DNA from: Bacteroidales bacterium
GTDB lineage: Bacteria > Bacteroidota > Bacteroidia > Bacteroidales > UBA932
Length of the DNA stretch: 21,684 nucleotides
Direction of reading: 5' to 3'
Assembly: GCA_016295245.1 (NCBI GenBank)
Contig: JAEDLO010000019.1
Coordinates: 1 to 21,684, forward strand
Position numbers and translations under genes: made by a program. Shown in pieces: positions 14,226 to 21,582 of this stretch (its first letter is position 1; the number at the start of each line of letters is the position of its first letter). The notes beneath the pieces were generated by a model. The model saw nothing but the letters and a program-made list of their open reading frames with translations, searched no databases and was not told where the DNA came from.

Positions 14226-16802
14226 TCATTCAGAAAGACGCCTGCAGGACGATTCCCTGCCAAAAAGGAACGAAGGCTCATAACCGCCCCAATCGACGAT
14301 GAGCTTTTCGAGCACAACGCCAGGATCCAACGGACTGATTGTCAAGATTTTTTCTCCGCCACCTGAGGCGCTCAGCCGGACAGTCTTCTCTATTACGCGG
14401 CTGGCAACGGTCGGGTACATTATCCTGTACACGTTCTCAGGCTCCTCGTTGAGCTCGCCGTTGAAGTTCACTTCCACCGCCCCGTCTGAATCGAAGCCCA
14501 CGCTGTAGCGGTGCCCCTCCTTACGCAGGAAGGCCAGGGTCGAAGCCGTGATGACTCGGACATCCACGCTGTCAACACCCTCCGGGATATTGATCTTGTA
14601 TGAAATCGAAGCACCGTCTGTCGCAGCCGAATAAGGCTGGACGCTGATGCCGCTGCGAGTCCTGCCCATATGAGGAATAAGGGTCCAGCGGGCGCCCTGA
14701 GGGTCTTTCTTTGACCAATAATGCTCGGCATCGATGACAAGGCAGCCGTCATTGCCAGAGTCGAACACGAAACGACCGGTCATAGTCTCAGGATGCTCGA
14801 AGCGGTAAACCTTCGGCATAGTGTCCTCTGGGAAATTATCGTTCCAGCTGAAATAGCCTATGTGCTTCTGGATCATCATACCGTCCCACTTTCCGCCGGC
14901 GATGTCCTTGTTGTAGCTGCGGCACAAGGCTGCGTCGCGGTCAAAGGCCTGCTGAACGCGGTCTGCCCAGAGATTAGCCTCCGGATTGCCCTCGGCGTAG
15001 AGCTTGTGGTTCATAGCCTGGGCATAATACATCTCATAAACGTTTCCGAGGGCCTGGACCGGGAAGAGCAGGAGCTGGAAATAGGCATCTCTGAGCTCCT
15101 CGCCAAGAGACAGATACTGCCTGAGGGCCTCGGCTTCGAGTTTGGCGAACTCATCGACAACCTGCTTCCACTCGCCGCTTTCCAGATTGTAGGTCTTCGC
15201 GTCAAGCATCTCGGCAGTCACCCTGCCGGCATATTGGCTGTAGAGATTGAGGATGCGCGCAGCCTCGTCGGCCTGGTCAGCTCCGAACTGTTGGGCGCAG
15301 AACTTCTTCGGGTGGTCAAGAAGGTTCGCGGCATTGTAGCGCTCCGGATTCCAGGCGAAATCCATAAAGAAACTGATTGGATACTCCATAGGCTTGAGAT
15401 CGCCGACATTCAGCACCCAGAGGCGGTCGATGCCGTACTGCCAGGTCAGGCTGAGCTGGTCCCAGATATGCTGTATAGGAGTAACGTTGAGCCACTTGCT
15501 GTTGCGCGGAGCGCCCACGTAATCGACGTGGTAGTACATTCCGAAGCCGCCCTTGTGCCGGCGCTGCACTTCGTCCGGTACCCTGCGCACATCGCCCCAG
15601 TTGTCGTCGCTCAGCAGGATGATTGCATCGTCAGGAACCTTGAGACCCTGGTCATAATAGCGCTGAACCTCCTTGTAGAGGGCCCAGACCTGCTGGCGCT
15701 CCTCTGCCGGGCGGCCGGTCTCGCGCGCGATGATGCGCCTCTGGTTGCGGACGATTTTCTCGAGAAGGCGGATAATCTCCCGGTCATCGGGAACATACTC
15801 GTGGTCGTGGCCTTCGCGTCCGCCCATAGCGGTATCGCCGTCGCCGCGCATACCGATAGTGATCAGATCCTCGTTATCCTTCGAACGGCGCACCCCCTCG
15901 GCGAAGAAGCGGTCGATAACCTTCTGGTTGGTGACGTAATCCCACTGCCCGTACTCTTTGCGCTTTCGCGCCCACTCCTGGTGGTTGCGCGCCATAGGCT
16001 CGTGGTGGCTCGTGCCCATTATCACGCCCATCGTCGAGGCGGTAATGGAGTTGAGCGGGTCGTCGGCATAGAAGGACCAGCCCCACATCGCCGGCCAGAG
16101 GAAGTTGCCCCTGAGGCGGAGTATGAGCTCGAAGACGCGGGCATAAAACTCGTGTCCGCCGTAATCCGTGCCGAAGGTATTCTTCACCCAGGTGGTAAGG
16201 CAAGGCGCCTCGTCATTAAGGAAAAGGCCGCGGTAACGCACTGCAGGCTCACCTGCGGTATAGCATCCCCTGACAAGGGACAGCTCGCTGTTCTTCACGG
16301 CCGGAACGTCCATCCAGTCATACCAGGGCGACACGCCTATCTGCTCCGAGAGCTCATAGACGCCGTAGATTGCGCCCCTCATATCGCTGCCCGCGATGAC
16401 AAGAGCCTCAGGCACGCCTTCGAGCGGGGCTTGCACCGTGAACATCAAGTACTTCTCGACCTTGCCGGCGAGCTCCGCGCGGTCTATGCCCGCCTTCTTG
16501 AGGGCGGCGGCCACATAAGGGCTGTCAAGCGTGCCCGCGATGATGCAGTTCCCCGCAGGTGCAGCGGAAAGCAGTTCGGCAGGATTGCCGCAAACGCGGC
16601 CGAAGTCGGCGCAAAGATTGGATGCCGCTATCTGCAGGCCCTTCGCGTCAGCGTCCCAGACAAGGACAGGAAGGGGTCTTGAAGAAGAAAGAAGGGTAAA
16701 GCGGTCAGAGTCAAGTTGATTAAGGCAGATGCCCTCGTGGTCACGGGCAAAACTCAGCGCTGCCATCAGCAGGCCGGCTACAATAACGAGCGTTTTTTTC
16801 AT
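14226..16802 (-). CDS. Glycoside hydrolase family 115 (xylan alpha-1,2-glucuronidase), secreted
   Basis: An 858-residue secreted enzyme predicted to remove 1,2-linked (4-O-methyl-)glucuronic acid from glucuronoxylan. The first 19 residues are a signal peptide (MKKTLVIVAGLLMAALSFA). The order of parts follows GH115: an N-terminal domain (about 20-185) with GAIYGVYELSEQIGVSPWYDW (143-163 region); a TIM barrel (about 186-530) with RYRGLFLNDEAP (189-200), RGNFLWPAMWGWSFYADDP (231-249), MRGDGDTAMGGREGHDHEY (318-336), IILLSDDNWGDVRRVPDE (394-411) and MYYHVDYVGAPRNSKWLN (422-439); a helical domain (to about 640); and a C-terminal beta-sandwich (about 690-850). The conserved acidic residues in these motifs are present, so it looks active. 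An upstream in-frame ATG at 16835 is rejected because it precedes the signal peptide. No SusC/SusD or GH10/GH43 genes are near, so it is not in a classic xylan locus here. Confidence 0.93.
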   Translation of the reverse strand: MKKTLVIVAGLLMAALSFARDHEGICLNQLDSDRFTLLSSSRPLPVLVWDADAKGLQIAASNLCADFGRVCGNPAELLSAAPAGNCIIAGTLDSPYVAAALKKAGIDRAELAGKVEKYLMFTVQAPLEGVPEALVIAGSDMRGAIYGVYELSEQIGVSPWYDWMDVPAVKNSELSLVRGCYTAGEPAVRYRGLFLNDEAPCLTTWVKNTFGTDYGGHEFYARVFELILRLRGNFLWPAMWGWSFYADDPLNSITASTMGVIMGTSHHEPMARNHQEWARKRKEYGQWDYVTNQKVIDRFFAEGVRRSKDNEDLITIGMRGDGDTAMGGREGHDHEYVPDDREIIRLLEKIVRNQRRIIARETGRPAEERQQVWALYKEVQRYYDQGLKVPDDAIILLSDDNWGDVRRVPDEVQRRHKGGFGMYYHVDYVGAPRNSKWLNVTPIQHIWDQLSLTWQYGIDRLWVLNVGDLKPMEYPISFFMDFAWNPERYNAANLLDHPKKFCAQQFGADQADEAARILNLYSQYAGRVTAEMLDAKTYNLESGEWKQVVDEFAKLEAEALRQYLSLGEELRDAYFQLLLFPVQALGNVYEMYYAQAMNHKLYAEGNPEANLWADRVQQAFDRDAALCRSYNKDIAGGKWDGMMIQKHIGYFSWNDNFPEDTMPKVYRFEHPETMTGRFVFDSGNDGCLVIDAEHYWSKKDPQGARWTLIPHMGRTRSGISVQPYSAATDGASISYKINIPEGVDSVDVRVITASTLAFLRKEGHRYSVGFDSDGAVEVNFNGELNEEPENVYRIMYPTVASRVIEKTVRLSASGGGEKILTISPLDPGVVLEKLIVDWGGYEPSFLFGRESSCRRLSE

Positions 16803-16805
16803 ATC

Positions 16806-16836
16806 CAAATTTAAAAAGAACTCCCCTATTTTCAAA
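16806..16836 (-). promoter_or_regulatory. Promoter of the GH115 gene (leaderless spacing)
   Basis: On the minus strand TTTG (16836-16833) and TAAATTTG (16813-16806) are 19 bases apart, a full match to the Bacteroides consensus. The last G of the -7 box lies only 3 bases before the ATG at 16802, so with the usual spacing the transcript would start at or next to the start codon. Confidence 0.65.
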
Positions 16837-16845
16837 ATATCCTCC

Positions 16846-16853
16846 TAAATTTG
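16846..16853 (+). promoter_or_regulatory. Possible -7 box of the M64 peptidase gene
   Basis: TAAATTTG on the plus strand matches TAnnTTTG and lies 7 bases before the ATG at 16861. The -33 position is C-rich and does not match. It shares the 58-base divergent spacer with the GH115 promoter. Confidence 0.4.
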
Positions 16854-16860
16854 CCTTAAT

Positions 16861-18156
16861 ATGAAAAAAGAGCTCACCACCCTGCTGGCCTTAGCGCTGG
16901 CCCTCGGAGCCTGCTTCGCATCGGAGCGCACCCTCAGGCTCGACTACATCTTTTCCGGAACCGACAAGACCGCTGAAATCGCCCTCGACGCGATGGGCTC
17001 CTATGCCCTCTGGGCGGGACGCAGCGCAAACCTCGACCGTCCTCCGCTTCGCGGCAACGCTCAGATTACGATGTACGACGCCCTGGACGGCACCATCCTT
17101 TACAGCAACAGCTTCTCCACCCTCTTCCAGGAATGGCAGGCTACAGAGGAGGCTACACGCGTGCGCCGCAGCTTCGAAAACGTCTTCCTGCTGCCTATGC
17201 CCGAGCGCAAGGCGAGGGTGAAAGTCGAGCTCTACGGCTTCAAGGGAGAGGTCACAGCCAGCTTCGAGCACGTCGTGGACCCGGAGGACATCCTCATCCG
17301 CAGCTACGGGGAAAACGCCGCCGACCGCAGGTACATCCGGCAAAGCGGCAGCCCGCAGGAGTGCATTGACGTGGCCATTGTCGCCGAAGGCTACAGAGCC
17401 GACGAGGCCGAGCTCTTCTACAGCGACGCTCAGGCGGCGGTTGACGCCATCCTCAGCCACGAGCCTTTCGCCTCGATGAGCGGGAAATTCAACTTCCTGG
17501 CGGTCGCCCTCGCCTCGAAGGACAGCGGAGTGAGCATCCCCGTGCGCGGCGAGTGGAAGGACACCGCCCTGGGCGCCCACTTCAGCACCTTCTATTCCGA
17601 CAGGTACCTGACCACCCTGCAGCTCAAGCGGCTCCACGACAGCCTTGCAGGGCTGCCTTATGAGCACATCATAATCCTCGCAAACACAGACAATTACGGC
17701 GGAGGAGGCATCTTCAATTCCTACACCCTGACTACCGCCCACCACGCAAACTTCCGCCCCGTCGTGGTCCACGAGTTCGGCCACAGCTTCGCCGGCCTTG
17801 CCGACGAATACTTCTACGACGACCAGTATGTGGAGATGTACTACCCCGAGGCCGAGCCTTGGGAGCAGAACATCACCACCCTCAAGGACTTCGACTCGAA
17901 GTGGAAGAGTCTGCTTCCGAAAGGCTGCCGCATCCCGACCAAGCCGCTTGACAACGACAAGCTCTGGGAGAAAATCGCCGGCGGCGACCCTGCCGGAAAG
18001 TTCGTCGGAGTGTACGAAGGAGGCGGCTACCAGTCAAAGGGCGTCTTCCGCCCTTATCCTGACTGCCGTATGCGCACCAACGCCGCTCCCGTCTTCTGTC
18101 CTGTCTGCCAGGACGCCATCCGCAAGCTGATAGAATTCAACCTCGGGGAGAACTAG
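16861..18156 (+). CDS. Peptidase M64 (IgA-peptidase-like zinc metallopeptidase), exported
   Basis: A 431-residue exported metallopeptidase. The N terminus is a signal sequence; LGAC (15-18) is a possible lipobox with Cys18, although cleavage by signal peptidase I after ACFA is also plausible, so a lipoprotein is not certain. Residues about 24-145 form the beta-rich M64 N-terminal domain. The catalytic domain (about 165-430) begins at IDVAIVAEGYRADE and holds the zinc motif VVHEFGHSFAGLADEYFYDD (302-321), with His304, Glu305 and His308, and Asp315 as probable third ligand. NAAPVFCPVCQDAIR (407-421) near the end has a CxxC pair that is common in this family. M64 is named for a clostridial IgA peptidase, but the substrates of Bacteroidota members are mostly unknown. 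It is divergent from the GH115 gene and convergent with the 1054-residue gene, sharing the stop palindrome CTAG. Confidence 0.92.
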   Translation: MKKELTTLLALALALGACFASERTLRLDYIFSGTDKTAEIALDAMGSYALWAGRSANLDRPPLRGNAQITMYDALDGTILYSNSFSTLFQEWQATEEATRVRRSFENVFLLPMPERKARVKVELYGFKGEVTASFEHVVDPEDILIRSYGENAADRRYIRQSGSPQECIDVAIVAEGYRADEAELFYSDAQAAVDAILSHEPFASMSGKFNFLAVALASKDSGVSIPVRGEWKDTALGAHFSTFYSDRYLTTLQLKRLHDSLAGLPYEHIIILANTDNYGGGGIFNSYTLTTAHHANFRPVVVHEFGHSFAGLADEYFYDDQYVEMYYPEAEPWEQNITTLKDFDSKWKSLLPKGCRIPTKPLDNDKLWEKIAGGDPAGKFVGVYEGGGYQSKGVFRPYPDCRMRTNAAPVFCPVCQDAIRKLIEFNLGEN

Positions 18157-21100
18157 TAAAGATAAGCCACGCACTCTGCGGCCGGAGCCTCAAGGCTCAG
18201 CGGCTTTCCTCCGTGCAGCCTGACAGCCTTGCCCAGAGCCTTGCCGCTCGCCGGGTCCAGCCACAGCAGCCTGTATGACCCCTTGTCGGCGCTCAGGTCC
18301 AGGTCCACGCGGCCGTTGCGGGTGTAGGCGGCATAGCCCGTCCCCGCCTTGCCTGCGACCCAGCAGGACTCGGAGCCGCTGATCGGCTCCATCAGGGCAA
18401 GCCTCTGATAGAAGCCCTCCGCCTCCGGATTCTGCGGCAGCTGGCACAGGGATGCACCTGCCAGCGCGGCTATCCACGACGCACCGTCGGCGCGGCCGGA
18501 ATTGTAGAGTACCGCCTTGTCCGGATAGCGCTGCCTGTACTCCCTGACGGCCTTCCAGACGCAGCCGCTGTCGGTAGAGCCGGCATCCATCACCCTCGGG
18601 TACTGGCGCGGCGCAAGGCTGACTCCTCCAGGAGGGGCATACAGGCCGCCGTCCGTGCGGTAATACCAGTGGCGGATGTCGATTACGTCAACGGCGGCGC
18701 AAAGCTCAGGGTCTGAGAGGATTTCATCAGTGACATCCTTCGTGGCGTTCAGGGCGAGCTTGACGTCGCGTCCCGTCTCCTTCTCCCACTCTATGATGGT
18801 GCGTATCCAGAACTTCATAAAATCAGCCGGCCCGGTGTATTCGAGGCCTATGTGGTGGATCACGTTCGGACCGTTCTCGACAGCCTCGAGGCTCTTTCTC
18901 ACGTACTTTTTGTGGTAAGAGACAAGCCTCTCATTGTCAAGATCATAGAACTCCTCAGCCATAAAGACTCTCTTGTCGCCCTGCATATAAGTAGGCTCGG
19001 CGAAACCAAGATTGTTGATGTTGTTGGCGTCCCTCCAAGGGTAGTCCACCCAGTGGGCGCCCTCTTCGATTATGTTGTGCTGGAGATAGTGCTCGTGGAT
19101 GAAGGCGACGCCGATACGGCCTGCCAGCTCCGAGAACGAGCCCAGACGCGACCAGTACCATTTGTTCCAGCGGTCGAGGTCGTAGCGGCTCAGCCTGTCG
19201 TTAGCCTCACCCTGCCCGCTGCGGGCGAAAGGCTGGTCGTAGAAAGGCGCCCAGACGTCGGCGTCGGCCCTCATCATCCTGCCGTGGTCGTCGCGGCGGC
19301 GCTCATACCACAGGGCCGGGAAGTGGCTGAATGAAGCGTAGCCCTCCAGCTGAACGGCGATGGAATCCATACAGTCGGTGTAGCCCCTGCCGCTGCGCCC
19401 CGGCACGAAACGCGTCAGGTGGATGCCTGCCGAGCTGACGTCAGACTTGCGCAGGGATCCGCGCCAGAGGGCGGTCCTGCCGCTTCTTCCGACAAGCAGG
19501 GCACCGTCCCTGAGGATGCGGCCGTTGAGGATGGAAATCGCGTGAAGCGGCTCAGGGGCACGGCTGAGGGCGGCTTTGCCTTGTGCCTTCTTGCTTACGG
19601 CCTTCCCGACAGGCAGCTGAAGGGTCGCGGGGGCATCGCCCACCAGAGGGTATCTGGCGCAGAGGGTATCAATCCAGCGGTCCATCGTCCACGCGGGCTC
19701 GAGCGAGCGGCGGCTATGGTAAGAGGCGAAGGCGGCGTCAGTCTTGGAGAAGTTTGGATTGTAATAGATAAACTTATCGAGCTCGTCGCGCGGCGCCTCC
19801 CCCTTTCGCAGGGCGAGCTGGCTGAGATAGAAGCTCTGCGGGCGGGTAATCTTATGTTGGGCGTGACTGCCGCCACCGTAGGCCTGGCCCCTCGAGCCAT
19901 AGGCCCAGTTGTGCGCTCCCGGAGGGTCAGCGACGTGAATCTGCGGAGCGCGGCACATCCAGCAGAGCGAATTGGCGCTGCTCCAGCCGCCTCCCTGCAG
20001 GTCAAGTTCAAGATTTGTGAACTTTATCGGCGCATTCTCGACAGTCACCCTGTCGAAAAGGGTGCCGCAGGACCAGCCCCCGAGAGCCCCGCTGAAGCCG
20101 TGGGAAGCGGCGGCATAGCACTGCACAAAAGCATTCGGACCGGCGGCCAGGGCGCCGACGCAGAAGTCGTGGTAGCCCTGCTCGCTGTAGCAGCGGTTGA
20201 AGAACGTCTGCTCGCCGAAGGTCTGGAAGGCCAGCCTGCGGTAGCCGCCGATCTCGCCGACAGGCTCCAGGCAGCGGCACTCCTCCACGCTGATGCGGCT
20301 TCCGCCCTCCCAGATGGCGACGGCAGAGCTCACGAAATGGCGCGCAGTCACCCGACGCACCCAGCAGTCGCGCGCATTGTCGATGGTAATCGCCATCCAG
20401 CGGTGGTCCTCGTCGCACTCGCGGCCTCGCTCATATTCGGACGACAGAGTAAGGTTCTCGACCGCCACGCGGCTCACAAGGCCGGGGCGGACGCAGGCCT
20501 GGACATATCCCCCACCCCAACGGCTGTCAAACGACTGAGGCAGAGGCACATCCACTTCTATCGAACCCTCGTCGGCGCTCAGCACGCGGCGGTGGAAATG
20601 AAGGTCAAAGTCGCCCGGCTTCCAGGCGGGCAGGTTATAGTCGGCATAGAGGCCCAGCCTGTCGGTACCCAAAGCCTCGATCCACTCCTGAGTGGACGGA
20701 CGGGTAATCAGAACATCGTCGCCCGGCTTCAGGCCGTGACCCTCGGCAAGAGGAATACGGACTGAATTAACGGGAAGATAATCGCAGGCAAGGGGCAGCT
20801 CGGGGCCCAGAATCTGCCTTCCGGAGCCCTCAATGCGGATAAGGGTCTCGCGCGTCGTACCGCAGCCCAGAAGGACCGTACCCTCTCCCGCGCCACGGAG
20901 AACGACTCCGTCCGAAGAAATCACAAGGCTTCCTTCCAGCTGGTAGCAACCTTCGGAGAGAAGCACCACAGCCCTGAAGCCCGACGCGGTCTTCGGCTGA
21001 ATCGAGGCAAAATCAATCGCCTCCTGAATAAGGGCAGTCGCGTCACCCTGCGGGGCAGTGAGTCTGATGACAGGCACGTCAGGGTCCTTAAGCAGATCCG

Positions 21101-21317
21101 GCAGAGGCTCCTCCCCCGCCATATAGCCGCAGAACGAATAATCCGGAATCCTGTCCCCATCGGGATAGGCGGAAATCACGAGTGCACTATCCTTAATCTG
21201 AATCGGGTCAAAGCGTGTGGTTTGTGGCCGGGGTTGGGGTTGGGGCTGGGGTTGGGGCTGAGTCCTCGCCCCCAGCAAAGGGATTATGGCCAAAAGAAAG
21301 AAAAGTTTGTGTTTCAT
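18153..21317 (-). CDS. Secreted two-part protein: pectate-lyase-like beta-helix plus a TIM-barrel-like region (DUF6298-like)
   Basis: A 1054-residue exported protein. A signal peptide covers about 1-17 and is followed by a Pro-Gln tract (20-32: five QP pairs, then RPQ). Residues about 45-540 look like a parallel beta-helix of the pectate-lyase superfamily, with YSFCGYMAGEEPLP near 60-73, PQGDATALIQEAIDFAS near 89-105, and many short repeated strands with VxN and VxRVTARHF patterns. From about 600 onward a different fold starts, with strand-helix alternation, IHEHYLQHN (740-748) and long aromatic segments such as VDVIDIRHWYYRTDGG, which would fit a TIM barrel, then a short beta-domain at the end. 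The architecture resembles Bacteroidota proteins grouped under DUF6298. A polysaccharide lyase or hydrolase role is likely; the substrate is unknown. It is convergent with the M64 gene, their stop codons lying in one CTAG. Confidence 0.8.
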   Translation of the reverse strand: MKHKLFFLLAIIPLLGARTQPQPQPQPQPRPQTTRFDPIQIKDSALVISAYPDGDRIPDYSFCGYMAGEEPLPDLLKDPDVPVIRLTAPQGDATALIQEAIDFASIQPKTASGFRAVVLLSEGCYQLEGSLVISSDGVVLRGAGEGTVLLGCGTTRETLIRIEGSGRQILGPELPLACDYLPVNSVRIPLAEGHGLKPGDDVLITRPSTQEWIEALGTDRLGLYADYNLPAWKPGDFDLHFHRRVLSADEGSIEVDVPLPQSFDSRWGGGYVQACVRPGLVSRVAVENLTLSSEYERGRECDEDHRWMAITIDNARDCWVRRVTARHFVSSAVAIWEGGSRISVEECRCLEPVGEIGGYRRLAFQTFGEQTFFNRCYSEQGYHDFCVGALAAGPNAFVQCYAAASHGFSGALGGWSCGTLFDRVTVENAPIKFTNLELDLQGGGWSSANSLCWMCRAPQIHVADPPGAHNWAYGSRGQAYGGGSHAQHKITRPQSFYLSQLALRKGEAPRDELDKFIYYNPNFSKTDAAFASYHSRRSLEPAWTMDRWIDTLCARYPLVGDAPATLQLPVGKAVSKKAQGKAALSRAPEPLHAISILNGRILRDGALLVGRSGRTALWRGSLRKSDVSSAGIHLTRFVPGRSGRGYTDCMDSIAVQLEGYASFSHFPALWYERRRDDHGRMMRADADVWAPFYDQPFARSGQGEANDRLSRYDLDRWNKWYWSRLGSFSELAGRIGVAFIHEHYLQHNIIEEGAHWVDYPWRDANNINNLGFAEPTYMQGDKRVFMAEEFYDLDNERLVSYHKKYVRKSLEAVENGPNVIHHIGLEYTGPADFMKFWIRTIIEWEKETGRDVKLALNATKDVTDEILSDPELCAAVDVIDIRHWYYRTDGGLYAPPGGVSLAPRQYPRVMDAGSTDSGCVWKAVREYRQRYPDKAVLYNSGRADGASWIAALAGASLCQLPQNPEAEGFYQRLALMEPISGSESCWVAGKAGTGYAAYTRNGRVDLDLSADKGSYRLLWLDPASGKALGKAVRLHGGKPLSLEAPAAECVAYLY
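21226..21260. repeat. GGGGTT/GGGGCT hexamer repeat (five G4 runs) in the PQ-tract codons
   Basis: On the plus strand five GGGG runs (21230-21233, 21236-21239, 21242-21245, 21248-21251 and 21254-21257) are separated by TT, TT, CT and TT. The unit resembles ciliate telomere repeats and meets the pattern of a parallel G-quadruplex. It lies on the template strand of the 1054-residue gene, 60-88 bases after its first base, and encodes the Pro-Gln tract. As the unit is six bases, gain or loss would change the number of PQ pairs without a frameshift. Confidence 0.85.
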
Positions 21318-21370
21318 CAGAAGTGGATATTATTCGGTTTGTGAAGATACTTAATTTTTTTGAGAAATAT

Positions 21371-21401
21371 TTTGTGGTTTTCAAAATTATATCTACATTT
21401 G
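21371..21401 (+). promoter_or_regulatory. Promoter of tRNA-Ser (UGA)
   Basis: TTTG (21371-21374) and TACATTTG (21394-21401) are separated by 19 bases, a perfect match to the Bacteroides consensus. The start would be near 21405, 14 bases upstream of the mature tRNA 5' end. Confidence 0.8.
21382..21389 (-). promoter_or_regulatory. Possible -7 box of the 1054-residue gene
   Basis: TAATTTTG on the minus strand fits TAnnTTTG and lies 64 bases upstream of the ATG at 21317. No -33 box is evident. It is nested in the 19-base spacer of the tRNA promoter that faces the other way. Confidence 0.4.
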
Positions 21402-21418
21402 CAATCCCATCCGGGAAA

Positions 21419-21503
21419 GGAGAGGTGGTAGAGTGGTCGATTACGGCAGTCTTGAAAACTGTTGAGCTGCGAGGCTCCGGGGGTTCGAATCCCTCCCTCT
21501 CCG
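21419..21503 (+). tRNA. tRNA-Ser (anticodon UGA)
   Basis: An 85-base class II tRNA. The acceptor arm pairs GGAGAGG (21419-21425) with CCTCTCC (21496-21502), and the discriminator is G. The anticodon loop CTTGAAA is closed by GCAGT/ACTGT and reads UGA for UCA serine codons. A long variable arm with GAGC/GCTC and the T arm with GGTTCGAATCC confirm serine. CCA is not encoded (CAA follows), so the 3' end must be added by tRNA nucleotidyltransferase. Confidence 0.95.
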
Positions 21504-21514
21504 CAAAAGAAAAA

Positions 21515-21547
21515 AAATCAGCGCCGAGTTTGCTCGAGCGCTGATTT
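21515..21547 (+). terminator. Intrinsic terminator after tRNA-Ser
   Basis: A perfect 10-bp stem (AAATCAGCGC with GCGCTGATTT) whose 13-base loop holds a further CGAG/CTCG pair, followed by CCTTTTTC. A-rich sequence on the left (21505-21517) means it could also work on the opposite strand. Confidence 0.85.
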
Positions 21548-21565
21548 CCTTTTTCTTTTGCAACG

Positions 21566-21582
21566 CCCCGCCGCAGGCGGGG
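21566..21582. repeat. GC-rich hairpin CCCCGCC-GCA-GGCGGGG
   Basis: A perfect 7-bp stem of G and C only, closed by the triloop GCA, in the spacer after the tRNA terminator. It has no T tract of its own. It may be an interspersed palindrome or part of a second terminator; only one copy is in the window. Confidence 0.6.

Noticed and set aside
14721..16682. 653-codon open frame on the plus strand
   Set aside because: Fully antisense to the GH115 gene, whose family motifs and signal peptide are unmistakable; the translation shows no recognisable domain and is biased to Val, Ala, Leu and His, as is typical of shadow frames.
19419..20765. 448-codon open frame on the plus strand
   Set aside because: Antisense to the 1054-residue secreted protein; no ribosome site, promoter or recognisable domain.
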